Shown here: piece after piece, positions 33,882-41,995 of the stretch | Layout: each line of letters starts with the position of its first letter | How positions within the stretch are numbered: position 1 is the stretch's first letter | Source of the DNA: Gemmatimonadota bacterium | GTDB lineage: Bacteria > Gemmatimonadota > Gemmatimonadetes > Longimicrobiales > Gaopeijiaceae | Direction: 5' to 3' | DNA: 64,000 nucleotides | NCBI GenBank assembly: GCA_022827345.1 | Contig: JAJDTB010000035.1 | Location: 124,001 to 188,000 of the forward strand | The notes under the pieces: model-generated | Database searches by the model: none | The model's input: only the letters and a program-made list of their open reading frames with translations | Told to the model about the DNA's origin: nothing | Position numbers and translations under genes: made by a program

Positions 33882-35819
33882 TCAGAGCACCGCGTTCGCC
33901 ACCCACGCCCCGGCGTAGGCGAGAACCAGCATGTAGCCGAACTGAAGAGCCGGCCATTTCCACCCACCGGTTTCCCGCCGCATGATGGCCACCGTGGACA
34001 TGCACTGCAGCGCGAAGACGAAGAAGATGAGGAGGGCTACCGCCGAGCCGAGGTCCAGATCCTGCTGAAGCGCGGCCTGAAGCTCGAAACTCTGTTCGTC
34101 CTCGGCCTCCACACCGTAAATGGTGCCCAGCGTTCCGACGATCACCTCCCGGGCCGCCAGCGAGGTCACCAGCCCGATGCCGATCCGCCAGTCGAAGCCG
34201 AGCGGTTCGATCGCCGGCTCGACCACCTGCCCGATCCGCCCCAGAGCGCTGTCTCCGATCTCGGGTGTCTCGCCGGTGGGCCCGGCCGGGAACTGGGTGA
34301 GTACCCACAGAACCACCGTCACCGTCAGGATGATCTTGCCCGCGCGGCGCAGAAAGACCTTGGTGCGGTCCAGGAGCCGGGTGCCGATCGACCGCAGTCC
34401 CGGCATCCGATAGGGTGGCAGTTCCATCACGAAGGGGTGCGGCCGGCCTCTCAAGAGGGTGCCCTTGAGCAAGGCCGCCGTGACGATCGCGGCCAGCAGT
34501 CCCAGCGCGTAGAGCCCCATCAGCACGGCCGACCGCATCCCCAGGGGGCCGATCAGGGATCCGGCGGGGATGAAGGCGGCGATGAGGAGCGCGTACACAG
34601 GGAGGCGGGCGGAGCAGGTCATGAAGGGCGTGACGAAGATCGTGGCGATCCGGTCGCGTTCATCCTCGACCGTACGCGCCGCCATCACTGCGGGTACGGC
34701 GCAGGCGTAGGCCGAAAGGAGGGGCAGGAACGATCGCCCCTGGAGTCCCACGCGATGCATGAGCCGGTCGGCAATCACCGCCGCGCGGGCCATGTAGCCC
34801 GAATCCTCGAGGATCGCGATGAAGGCAAACAGGATGAGGATCTGGGGGAGGAATACGACCACCGAGCCGACCCCCGCCCACACCCCGTCGATCAGCAGCG
34901 ACCGGAACCAGCTCTCGGGCAGCGTGCGCGCCACGAACTCCCCCGAGGTCGCGATCAGGGCCTCCGTCCCGTCCATCAGAGGAACGGCCGCGGTGAATAT
35001 CGCCTCGAAGACGAGCGCGACGGTGGCCACGAAGACAAGCGGCCCCCAGAAGCGATGCAGCGCCACCGCGTCGATGCGGTGCGTGATGCCGGATGGACGG
35101 GGATCCTGGAAAGCGGCCGACCGACCGAGTTCGCGCGCACGCTTCCTCCGCTCCGCAAAGATGTCGATCACGGGAAGAGTGCGGCCCGGGGGATGTTCGG
35201 TGGCTGCCGCATCGGCCACTGAGATCGCCGGGCAGGCACGGGCTTCTTCGCCGCCGGTGTGGAGTGCCCGCAGGAAGCGGCGCACAGGCGCCAGGCTGGC
35301 CCCGTTCCGCGCATTGACCAGCGCGACCTCGACTCCCAGTTCCGCGGAGAGCAGGCCGATGTCCAGCGCGCCTCCCCGCCGCTTGAGTTCATCGGCCATG
35401 GTCAGCACGACGAGGGTCGGCAATCCCAGGCCGAGGACCGGGTCGGCGACCATGAGGTGGGTCTTGAGGCGGGTCCCGTCCAGAACCAGGATCACGGCGT
35501 CGGGTTGCCTGTCGCCTTCCATCCGGCCCATCAGGAAATCCCGGGTGACCTTCTGGTCGAGGCTGCGCGGAGCCAGGCTGTGGACACCGGGCAGGTCTAT
35601 CACCTCCACGGAACCGACGGATTCGGTGACGACGCCCGACTTCCGTTCGACGGTGACGCCAGGGTAGTTGGCGACCCGCTGGCGCAGTCCGGTGAGGCCG
35701 TTGAAGAGCGTCGACTTTCCGGAATTGGGCGGTCCGACCAGCGCGACACGGGGGTGGGCCTGGTCAGCCGTCCCCGGTAGCGTCGGCGAGAGTGAAGCTG
35801 CCTGTCCCCCGTTGCTCAA
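33882..35819 (-). CDS. feoB: Ferrous iron transporter FeoB
   Basis: Inner-membrane Fe(II) transporter with an N-terminal G protein. Seen: G1 GPPNSGKST (about 29-37), switch region YPGVTVERKSG, G3 DLPGVHSL, G4-like LTMADELKRRG, then two gate domains (PLVFVATVALVFEAIFTAA, FLPQILILFAFIAILEDSGY, MARAAVIADRLMHRVGLQG, LPLLSAYACAVPAVMAARTV; second half RSIGTRLLDRTKVFLRRAGK). G4 reads TMAD where most FeoB have N-x-x-D. TTG 35819 overlaps the feoA stop (TTGA), so feoA and feoB are coupled. 645 residues, a short but complete FeoB. Confidence 0.93.
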   Translation of the reverse strand: MSNGGQAASLSPTLPGTADQAHPRVALVGPPNSGKSTLFNGLTGLRQRVANYPGVTVERKSGVVTESVGSVEVIDLPGVHSLAPRSLDQKVTRDFLMGRMEGDRQPDAVILVLDGTRLKTHLMVADPVLGLGLPTLVVLTMADELKRRGGALDIGLLSAELGVEVALVNARNGASLAPVRRFLRALHTGGEEARACPAISVADAAATEHPPGRTLPVIDIFAERRKRARELGRSAAFQDPRPSGITHRIDAVALHRFWGPLVFVATVALVFEAIFTAAVPLMDGTEALIATSGEFVARTLPESWFRSLLIDGVWAGVGSVVVFLPQILILFAFIAILEDSGYMARAAVIADRLMHRVGLQGRSFLPLLSAYACAVPAVMAARTVEDERDRIATIFVTPFMTCSARLPVYALLIAAFIPAGSLIGPLGMRSAVLMGLYALGLLAAIVTAALLKGTLLRGRPHPFVMELPPYRMPGLRSIGTRLLDRTKVFLRRAGKIILTVTVVLWVLTQFPAGPTGETPEIGDSALGRIGQVVEPAIEPLGFDWRIGIGLVTSLAAREVIVGTLGTIYGVEAEDEQSFELQAALQQDLDLGSAVALLIFFVFALQCMSTVAIMRRETGGWKWPALQFGYMLVLAYAGAWVANAVL

Positions 35820-36109
35820 TTCGCGTCGAGAACCCCTGCGGCCTCGAGTGCGCTGCGCACGCAGAGACAGGACGCGGTCTCCCTCCGCAGGGCAATCAGG
35901 TGGCCGTCCACTCGATAGACGGTCGGGCCGCCCGCGGGAGAATTCCTCACCGGGCAGACCTTGCACCCGGGCACGATGCCCCGCTCCAGCAACGGCTCGA
36001 TATCTTCCCCGGCCACATCAATCCTGACCACGACAACCTCCTCTTCCAGAGGCACGTCAGCCAGCGTGCGGTCGGCGGGGTTGGAGGCCGGATCCCTCGT
36101 GCTGCCCAA
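35816..36109 (-). CDS. feoA: FeoA family protein
   Basis: SH3-like cytoplasmic partner of FeoB. Seen: RTLADVPLEEEVVVVRID, the family's LLERGIVPGCKVCPVRNSPA and VYRVDGHLIALRRETASCL. Start chosen at TTG 36109 because GGAGGAAAC stands directly upstream; 97 residues, normal. An upstream ATT-led extension to 36190 has no ribosome site and would run through the palindromic box at 36171-36191. First gene of feoA-feoB-binding protein. Confidence 0.88.
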   Translation of the reverse strand: MGSTRDPASNPADRTLADVPLEEEVVVVRIDVAGEDIEPLLERGIVPGCKVCPVRNSPAGGPTVYRVDGHLIALRRETASCLCVRSALEAAGVLDAN

Positions 36110-36170
36110 GTTTCCTCCAGCGAGAGCGCTGCTCCCTGTGACGTTGTGATGCGCGGAAAGGTCACCGTTG

Positions 36171-36191
36171 AGATTGAGACTGATTCTCAAT
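36171..36191. promoter_or_regulatory. Fur-like box upstream of feoA
   Basis: GATTGAGA (36171-36178) and TCTCAATC (36184-36191) are exact reverse complements 5 bases apart; the minus strand reads TGAGAATCAGTCTCA, matching the 7-1-7 Fur pattern (TGATAATnATTATCA) in layout. It lies 62 bases upstream of the feoA start, between divergent feoA and the YigZ gene. Iron repression of feoAB by Fur is the expected use. Confidence 0.7.
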
Positions 36192-36270
36192 CAGCAGCGG
36201 AAGATGTACAGTAAGGGGGCCAACAGGAATTGGAAAGACCCCGGTCGGGGATCAGGAACGGAACTCGGAC

Positions 36271-36888
36271 TTGCCCGGTCAATACAGCGTACCCGGAACG
36301 TCGGTCGAGGTTCAGGAGTTGATCAGGCGCAGCCGCTTTTTCACCAGTCTCGCGCGCGCCGCCAGCCGGGACCAAGCCATGGCATTCGTGCAGGAGGTGA
36401 GAACCCTGCATCCTGGAGCGACCCACCACTGCTGGGCGTTCAACGCGGGTGCTCCTTCCTCCACCGCGCACGTCGGCATGAGCGACGACGGCGAGCCTCA
36501 TGGAACCGCCGGGAGGCCAATGCTCACGGTCCTCCTCCACTCCGGTGTCGGCGAAGTGGTCGCCGTCTGTGCGCGCTACTACGGCGGAGTCAAGCTCGGT
36601 ACGGGCGGGCTGGCCCGTGCCTACGCCGGCGGGGTCAGGCGCGCCCTGGAAGCGTGCCCCAGGATCGAGAAGATCGAGAGGGTGCCGATCAGTGTTGTGG
36701 TGACCTACGACGCCGCAGACAGCGTGGAACGCGCCCTCGCCGCTCTCGACGCCGTCGTCACCGAGAGGGACTTCGCTGCTGAGGTCCGGTACCGCTGCCT
36801 GATTGCGACGGATCGCCGATCCGAGCTGGCAGCCGCCATCGCCGATGTGACGGCCGGTCGGGGAGTCGTCAGCGACGATCCGCGGTAG
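36271..36888 (+). CDS. YigZ/IMPACT family protein
   Basis: 205 residues of the UPF0029/YigZ family. Seen: IRRSRFFTSLARAASRDQAM, HHCWAFNAGAPSSTAHVGMS, DDGEPHGTAGRPMLTVLLHS, VCARYYGGVKLGTGGLARAY, then a C-terminal ferredoxin-like domain. The family relates to the eukaryotic regulator IMPACT; in bacteria the role is unsettled, with suggestions of nucleic-acid or translation-factor binding. TTG 36271 is the likely start with GGAACGGA upstream. Divergent from feoA. Confidence 0.9.
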   Translation: MPGQYSVPGTSVEVQELIRRSRFFTSLARAASRDQAMAFVQEVRTLHPGATHHCWAFNAGAPSSTAHVGMSDDGEPHGTAGRPMLTVLLHSGVGEVVAVCARYYGGVKLGTGGLARAYAGGVRRALEACPRIEKIERVPISVVVTYDAADSVERALAALDAVVTERDFAAEVRYRCLIATDRRSELAAAIADVTAGRGVVSDDPR

Positions 36889-36905
36889 CGGCGCGGCCAG
36901 CCGCT

Positions 36906-37409
36906 CTACGGCAGTTCTGCAATCCGAAGCCTGGAAGTTCTCTTGTGGCCAGGATTGCAGAGCAGCGTGGGCCGGGCCGGGTTGAGACATGGCGCAGCTT
37001 CGACCGACAGCGTGTCCATCACGAAGTCGCCCGAAGTCGTCAGCCCCGAGACGACCAGCCGGAAGTCGTACGCCCTCGCGATGTTGCCCCACACCCGCGC
37101 CGTGTCGGGTGACTCGAAGCTGCGGCCTCCCGCCTTGCTGATCACAGGGGGCCACCAGAAGGGATTCGCGGTTTCCGCCTCCAGCTCCCAGGTCAGCACC
37201 AGGTCTTCACGGACGGGAGGAACGGCGCTAATGCGTATCCACAGCGATTGTACTTCGATGTCCAGCGTGTCCAGCGCCAATTCGAAACGTGGTTGGCGCT
37301 GCCCCTCCTCCAGTGCGGTGGGCAGGGCCGGTCCGCATCCGTGGAAAACTAGAACTGCGAGCAGAGGTCGAAAGCCCGGTCGGGCGGTGCGCGTCCAGGA
37401 GCCGTTCAT
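36906..37409 (-). CDS. Small lipoprotein, unknown
   Basis: 167-residue lipoprotein (LAVLVFHGC, Cys25) that I do not recognise. One beta-rich domain: RFELALDTLDIEVQSLWIRI, EDLVLTWELEAETANPFWWP, YDFRLVVSGLTTSGDFVMDT. A late Cys pair (APCLNP, LLCNPGH) may form a disulfide. AAGGAGGACGGG precedes ATG 37409. A TTAGG-n4-CCTAA box stands 61 bases upstream, so it may respond to metal. It converges with the YigZ gene. Confidence 0.65.
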   Translation of the reverse strand: MNGSWTRTARPGFRPLLAVLVFHGCGPALPTALEEGQRQPRFELALDTLDIEVQSLWIRISAVPPVREDLVLTWELEAETANPFWWPPVISKAGGRSFESPDTARVWGNIARAYDFRLVVSGLTTSGDFVMDTLSVEAAPCLNPARPTLLCNPGHKRTSRLRIAELP

Positions 37410-37469
37410 CCCGTCCTCCTTCGAATCGCGTTTCGTCTGCCATCTCTCATTCGATGCATTAACGATAAA

Positions 37470-37483
37470 TTAGGATTGCCTAA
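37470..37483. promoter_or_regulatory. TTAGG-n4-CCTAA box, DtxR/MntR-like candidate
   Basis: Perfect inverted repeat TTAGG (37470-37474) / CCTAA (37479-37483); the minus strand reads TTTAGGCAATCCTAATT. Layout resembles sites for DtxR-family metal regulators (IdeR, MntR). 61 bases upstream of the leftward lipoprotein gene. Confidence 0.45.
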
Positions 37484-37496
37484 ATCGCAACATTTT

Positions 37497-37508
37497 CGTT
37501 ACGTAACG
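37497..37508. promoter_or_regulatory. CGTTACGTAACG palindrome
   Basis: Uninterrupted 12-bp palindrome. With the next base it contains GTTACGTAACGG (37498-37509), which recurs at 41996-42007 ahead of the TonB receptor gene. Confidence 0.5.
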
Positions 37509-37789
37509 GTCACAGAAATGGTGTTTTCCCATATCTGAACGGTGTCGAGGTGTCCGTGACACCCCCGTTCACACCGATCCTGGAGAAGGTCGGCCTACGA
37601 CAGCCGACGGGCTATCGCGCCTGCGGAAGACCGATCCGTTCCCGAACCGTTCCCGCAATGAGCCAGAGAAAGTGCCAAATCATCGCAGGCAAGGAGCGAT
37701 GATTCGCGTGGTCACCCCCCGGGCCCTGCAGGCCGGGGGCAAGCCGGTTCATCCGGCCGGATCAACACCCATCAGGGGGTTTGCCACAA

Positions 37790-38713
37790 ATGCCAGGCTT
37801 GCACCTCCACAGGATGCTCGCCCAACGGATGCTCGATCACTGGGACGGTGAGGGCATCAACGAGCTGAATCATTACCGTCCACACTGTTCCGATAGCAGG
37901 AATGCCTTCTTCGCGGGCGCCTTTGGACCTGATCTGGGGTATTTCCCGGGTGGTCACAGACTTATCTCCGACCTGGCCCATCGGGTCAGGAGCGGACAGC
38001 TGGTCCGGCACCTGCTGACCACCGCCGCGACTCCGATTGAGCGGTGCTTTGCCGCGGGATGGCTCACCCATGTCGTTGGCGACCTTCTGATACACCCCGC
38101 GATCGCCCGTGGAGTTGGTGAGTTGGTGAACGGAGATCGGACCCGCCCCCTCGGCGGCGGATCCCATCCCGCCGAGCACGTCCGTGTCGAGACGGGTCTG
38201 GACGCATGGTGGGCGGCTGAAGAGCCTGGACCCGTATCGTGCAGGGTCACCTTTGATCCCACCACCGTCACGTTCCTGCGCAGGGCATTCAAGGACGTTT
38301 ACGGCATCGACGTGTCGGCGGAACATTTCCTTTCGTCCCAACGCGCTGCGACGAGGGGCAGCCTGGTGGGCATGCAGTTGGTCGGCTGGCTCGGGCGAAA
38401 CGGCCGCACACCCCTGCAGCGACCGCTCAGCAGTGCTGCCGCGAGAGCCCTTGAAGGCGTTCGGCAACTCCTGGAAACGGTCGGGATTCGTCCCCTGTTC
38501 CTGTCACTCCTGACTCCCGAAAACCCGGCAAGCTGGCTGCTCACGCACACCGAGCGGTGTCTTGCCCTGTCACCCCGGTTGATTGACCATCATCTCGGAA
38601 CGGGCGGACGCGAACTGGGCAACTTCAACCTGGACACCGGCGCGGCGGAGTGCGCGAGCCAAAGCCCCCCTGCGGTGCGAGGTGTGCCGAAAAGGCTGGG
38701 ATGGGGCGCCTGA
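37790..38713 (+). CDS. Zinc-dependent phospholipase C-like protein
   Basis: 307-residue protein of PF00882 (Zn_dep_PLPC). Seen: MPGLHLHRMLAQRML, the His/Asp-rich FFAGAFGPDLGYFPGGHRLI followed by SDLAHRV, and FAAGWLTHVVGDLLIHPAI, which supply the usual His and Asp ligands. ATG 37790 has AGGGGG 11 bases upstream; TTG 37781 is also in frame. No signal peptide, so cytoplasmic or peripheral. It overlaps the next gene by 13 bases. Possible product is diacylglycerol from phospholipid, in keeping with the lipid genes that follow. Confidence 0.75.
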   Translation: MPGLHLHRMLAQRMLDHWDGEGINELNHYRPHCSDSRNAFFAGAFGPDLGYFPGGHRLISDLAHRVRSGQLVRHLLTTAATPIERCFAAGWLTHVVGDLLIHPAIARGVGELVNGDRTRPLGGGSHPAEHVRVETGLDAWWAAEEPGPVSCRVTFDPTTVTFLRRAFKDVYGIDVSAEHFLSSQRAATRGSLVGMQLVGWLGRNGRTPLQRPLSSAAARALEGVRQLLETVGIRPLFLSLLTPENPASWLLTHTERCLALSPRLIDHHLGTGGRELGNFNLDTGAAECASQSPPAVRGVPKRLGWGA

Positions 38714-39405
38714 AATCCGTTTCTGTTGTGATTCCGACGCTCAATGAGGAAGACTCGATTTCGGCCACTATCGACGCACTCAAGGCCCAGTCGATACCAC
38801 CCGAACAGATCGTGATCGCCGACGCTGGATCGACGGATCGCACGACCGGGATCGGACGCGCTCTGGGGTGCCGGATCGTCGCCGGGGGACTTCCCGGAGT
38901 CGGTCGGAACAACGGCGCCCGCGCGACCGACTCGGCCTGGATCCTCTTTCTCGACGCCGATGTCCTGGTGCCGCCGGACGGGCTCGAGCAAGCGCTCTCC
39001 GCAGCTGAGGAAGGCCGCCTGGATGCACTGAGCTGCTGGTTCGTGCCGGATGTCGCCGCGTGGCGGATCCGTTTCACGCACTGGCTCTCCGCAGCCTACT
39101 TTCGGGTCAGCACGCATTTTCGGTGGGCCCATTCGATCGGCGGATTCCTGCTCGTGCGACGAGAGGTGCACGAGGCCATCGGCGGCTTCGACGAATCCGT
39201 GCTGGTGGCCGAGGATCAGGACTACGTCCGCAGGACCAGCCGGATCGGGCGCTACGGGTTCGTCCGCCGGCCCACCGTCGTAATCTCGGCCAGGCGCTTC
39301 CGCGCCGACGGATTCCTGCGAGCCTCCGCACGCTGGATCGGGATAGAACTCCACCGAATGTTCGTGGGCGAGATCAGGCGACCCCTGTTCCGCTATTTCG
39401 ACTAG
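38701..39405 (+). CDS. Family 2 glycosyltransferase
   Basis: 234-residue GT-A fold transferase. Seen: SVSVVIPTLNEEDSISATID, IVIADAGSTDRTTGIGRALG, the metal-binding ILFLDADVLVPPDG, and SIGGFLLVRREVHEAIGGFD with EDQDYVRR as the likely catalytic-acid region. ATG 38701 chosen because it begins the domain directly; it overlaps the phospholipase-like gene. Ends with FDR-type basic tail (RRPLFRYFD). Substrate not known; context suggests a lipid or lipid-linked acceptor. Confidence 0.87.
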   Translation: MGRLKSVSVVIPTLNEEDSISATIDALKAQSIPPEQIVIADAGSTDRTTGIGRALGCRIVAGGLPGVGRNNGARATDSAWILFLDADVLVPPDGLEQALSAAEEGRLDALSCWFVPDVAAWRIRFTHWLSAAYFRVSTHFRWAHSIGGFLLVRREVHEAIGGFDESVLVAEDQDYVRRTSRIGRYGFVRRPTVVISARRFRADGFLRASARWIGIELHRMFVGEIRRPLFRYFD

Positions 39406-39437
39406 GCCGCTTGCGGGCAAACACTGGCGACCCTTCG

Positions 39438-40085
39438 TCAGACGCCGGCCAGTGCCCGCCCCGCGGACTCCACGAGCCAGAGGACCAGGGCGGTCGCGAC
39501 CGGGACGGTCAGGTTGTCGTCGACTCCTGTAGGGAGGACCTCGAAGATCGCGACCGAGACCGCCGCAACGAGGGCGCCGGGCAGGCCGACGAATGGAAAT
39601 GTCACCGCGCAGGCAACGAGGAAGAACGTGATCGTCCCCTCCCAGCTTCCCTTGCCGAGGGAATGTCTGCCCCACAACCGGCCGACGACGCTCGCCGCCG
39701 GATCCGCGAGGGCGAGGACGAGCACGGCGGGCGCGAAGAGGTGGGCGGGGGCAATGAGGAGGGTCGCAAGGACGCCCATGAGAAACCATGTGGACGACGC
39801 GACCCTGCGTGCCTCCCGCGGCGACGCCAGTGCCGCGAACCAGCGGAAGAAGATGAAGTTCGCGCCGGGGACCCTCAATCGAACCCAGTCGAGGGTCAGG
39901 GATGCCAGCGTACCGCCGCCGAGGAGGAAAAGGATGACTCCAGTGCCGAGGCCGCTGTATTCCACCAGGGCCACCATCGTCAGGCCGCAGGCGGCATGGA
40001 ATACCCGGCGCCATGGCTGGAGGCCCCGGGTCTTGCGGACCACGCGCGTGAAGTCGCCGGTCGTCGTGTGGGCCGCGTTCTTCAC
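39438..40085 (-). CDS. CTP-dependent lipid kinase-like protein (SEC59/DGK1/VTE5 group)
   Basis: About 215-residue polytopic membrane protein. Seen: RRVFHAACGLTMVALVEYSG, membrane segments VILFLLGGGTLASLTLDWVR, WFLMGVLATLLIAPAHLFAP, and the group signature DPAASVVGRLWGRHSLGKGS followed by WEGTITFFLVACAVTFPFVG. Members phosphorylate dolichol, diacylglycerol or phytol with CTP. GTG 40085 gives the usual length; ATG 40214 is also in frame and neither has a clear ribosome site. Reads opposite to its neighbours within the lipid cluster. Confidence 0.75.
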   Translation of the reverse strand: MKNAAHTTTGDFTRVVRKTRGLQPWRRVFHAACGLTMVALVEYSGLGTGVILFLLGGGTLASLTLDWVRLRVPGANFIFFRWFAALASPREARRVASSTWFLMGVLATLLIAPAHLFAPAVLVLALADPAASVVGRLWGRHSLGKGSWEGTITFFLVACAVTFPFVGLPGALVAAVSVAIFEVLPTGVDDNLTVPVATALVLWLVESAGRALAGV

Positions 40086-40240
40086 CGAGGAGTGGCCGGA
40101 AAGCGTCTTGCCCTGGAAGGGTAGACCGGATCGAACCGAGGTCGTTTCACAGAGGTTACCCTGCCTTCGCTCCGATGTTGCCGCCGGTCTCCAAGCTAGT
40201 GGTGCCTGATCCATCCTGTTCAATATATGGAGAATCATCA

Positions 40241-40759
40241 GTGGCAAGTCTGGGCGTTCGCATTGCCGGGGTCGACCAGCGCATCCTGCTCGCAGTGGTG
40301 GCACGCCGTACGCCCTGGCTGGATGGGCCAATGCGAGCCGTGACCGTTCTTGCGAATGCGTCGGTCGTCATCACCCTCACGGTGGCGCTGGCACTCGGCC
40401 TGCTTCCGGGACTGGAAGCAGCCGGCCGCGAGGCTGCGGTGGTGCTCTGCGTTTCACACCTGCTGGTGCAGATCGTCAAGCGTCTGGCCACCCGTCCACG
40501 GCCGACGCTGCCCATTGGCATCGACTCGATCATCCAGGCTCCGGATCGATTCTCGTTCCCGTCGGGCCATGCCACGGCGGGACTGTCGGTCGCACTGCCG
40601 ATTGCAGCCGCACTCTCACCGGCTCTGGCGGCTGCCGTCGTCGGCCTGGGCGTGACCATCGGCATATCACGCTGTTACCTCGGAATCCATTACCCCGGGG
40701 ACGTGATCGTCGGGTGGGGGCTGGCGGCATTCGCCTGGATCCTGATCCCTCCGATCTGA
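40241..40759 (+). CDS. PAP2-family membrane phosphatase
   Basis: 172-residue phosphatidic acid phosphatase-type enzyme. All three motifs are present: KRLATRPRP (K-x6-RP), FPSGH and SRCYLGIHYPGD (SR-x5-H-x3-D), between membrane segments such as ASVVITLTVALALGLLPGL. GTG 40241 has GGAG eight bases upstream. Substrates in the family include phosphatidate and undecaprenyl pyrophosphate. The next gene starts 1 base after its stop. Confidence 0.9.
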   Translation: MASLGVRIAGVDQRILLAVVARRTPWLDGPMRAVTVLANASVVITLTVALALGLLPGLEAAGREAAVVLCVSHLLVQIVKRLATRPRPTLPIGIDSIIQAPDRFSFPSGHATAGLSVALPIAAALSPALAAAVVGLGVTIGISRCYLGIHYPGDVIVGWGLAAFAWILIPPI

Positions 40760-40760
40760 T

Positions 40761-41981
40761 TTGCGTAGTGCCATCCGCATAGCGGTCTTTTCCGAAGTCG
40801 GACACCCCCGCTCCGGCCTCGCGCATTTCAGCGGCGTCAGCAATTTCCTCTTCTACAAGATGCGGTACTGCAGGGAGCGCGGGGTGGAGATGGATCTCTA
40901 CAGCTACGCGGTACGGGATCGGGCGGACGAGGACGGCTCCCTTCGCCACTACGGCTGGCGACCACGGAGCCCTGTCTACGTCGATCCGTCGATCCCTCAG
41001 GATCTGGGCCATCTGGTCCCAAACCGGCGGATCCTGGCGCTCGCGGCCTCGCGGGAATATGACGTTATCAATGTCGTGGCCCCCGGAACGATGGGAATGC
41101 AGGGCTTGTGGGCCGCCCGCCGCCTGCAGGTGCCAGCGGTGGCGATGTACACGACCAGCCTGGCGGAATACGCCGGTCACCGCGTATCCGACGCCTTGTC
41201 GCGACTGGGCCGGGCCAGGGCGCCGGCGGTGAGGGCAGCGGAGGCCCTGGGTTGGTGGATCATGCGCCGCTTCTACTCCCGACGGAACGGCATCAGAGAG
41301 GTTCTGGCTCCCACGCGGCGGATCGCGGACGAGGTGGCGCCACGGCTTGATGCCCCCCTGGCGGTGCTGGGCCGTGGCGTGGACACGGAGCTGTTCAGAC
41401 CCGGCCCGGCCGAGTCCCGGTGCGCGGCGGGAGCCGCTCCGGTCGCCCTCTACTCCGGGAGACTACACCGGGGAGAGAAGGGCCTGGACAGGTTCATCGA
41501 GATTCTGGAAGCGATCCCGGACCTGCGGTTGCTGGTGGTGGGCGACGGTCCCCATCGCAGCGAGCTCGAGCGCGCGTTCGGTTCCCGGGCCTGCTTCACT
41601 GGGAGGCTGGCCGGCGAGGAGCTCGCTGCCGCATATCGGCGGGCCGACCTGTTCGTCTTCCCAAGCAGGCACGACACCTTCGGGCAGGTCGTAATGGAAG
41701 CGATGGCCACGGGATTGCCGGTGGTCGTCACCGACCAGGGTGGACCCCAGGAGCTGGTGGAGGACGGAGTCACGGGATTCGTTGCGGACGACGCCTCGTT
41801 TGTTTCACGCGTGCGCCAACTCACCGAATCGTGCGAGCTGAGAACCAGGATGGGGCGGAACGCCCGGTCCGCCGCCGACGCTCGAAGCTGGAACTGCATC
41901 TTCGACGAGCTCATGGACCGCTATTCCAGGGCCGCGCGCCGAGAAAGCGGGGGCGCGGTCCCTGCAGCTCCGGGTCGATGA
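40761..41981 (+). CDS. Family 4 glycosyltransferase
   Basis: 406-residue GT-B transferase similar in layout to mannosyl/sulfoquinovosyl-diacylglycerol synthases (MgtA/SqdX). Seen: IRIAVFSEVGHPRSGLAHFS, INVVAPGTMGMQGLWAARRL, YTTSLAEYAGHR, VLGRGVDTELFRPG, ALYSGRLHRGEKGLDRFIEI, and E-x7-E in EAMATGLPVVVTDQGGPQEL. TTG 40761 follows the PAP2 stop by one base. The phospholipase, phosphatase and this enzyme together could replace phospholipid with glycolipid; that is inference. Confidence 0.87.
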   Translation: MRSAIRIAVFSEVGHPRSGLAHFSGVSNFLFYKMRYCRERGVEMDLYSYAVRDRADEDGSLRHYGWRPRSPVYVDPSIPQDLGHLVPNRRILALAASREYDVINVVAPGTMGMQGLWAARRLQVPAVAMYTTSLAEYAGHRVSDALSRLGRARAPAVRAAEALGWWIMRRFYSRRNGIREVLAPTRRIADEVAPRLDAPLAVLGRGVDTELFRPGPAESRCAAGAAPVALYSGRLHRGEKGLDRFIEILEAIPDLRLLVVGDGPHRSELERAFGSRACFTGRLAGEELAAAYRRADLFVFPSRHDTFGQVVMEAMATGLPVVVTDQGGPQELVEDGVTGFVADDASFVSRVRQLTESCELRTRMGRNARSAADARSWNCIFDELMDRYSRAARRESGGAVPAAPGR

Positions 41982-41995
41982 AGATGCCGCGTGCG

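Larger units (their letters stand above)
37410..37789. other. 380-base structured intergenic region
   Basis: Control region between divergent genes starting at 37409 and 37790. More AT-rich on its left third. It contains the TTAGG box (37470-37483), the CGTTACGTAACG palindrome (37497-37508), and a dyad at 37537-37569 where GAACGG pairs with CCGTTC and GGTGTC (37549-37554) with GACACC (37558-37563). No open reading frame in it looks real. Confidence 0.5.

Noticed and set aside
33700-33960. Cobalamin riboswitch before the BtuF-like gene
   Set aside because: Only 18 bases separate it from feoB, leaving no room, and no B12-box-like sequence is visible.
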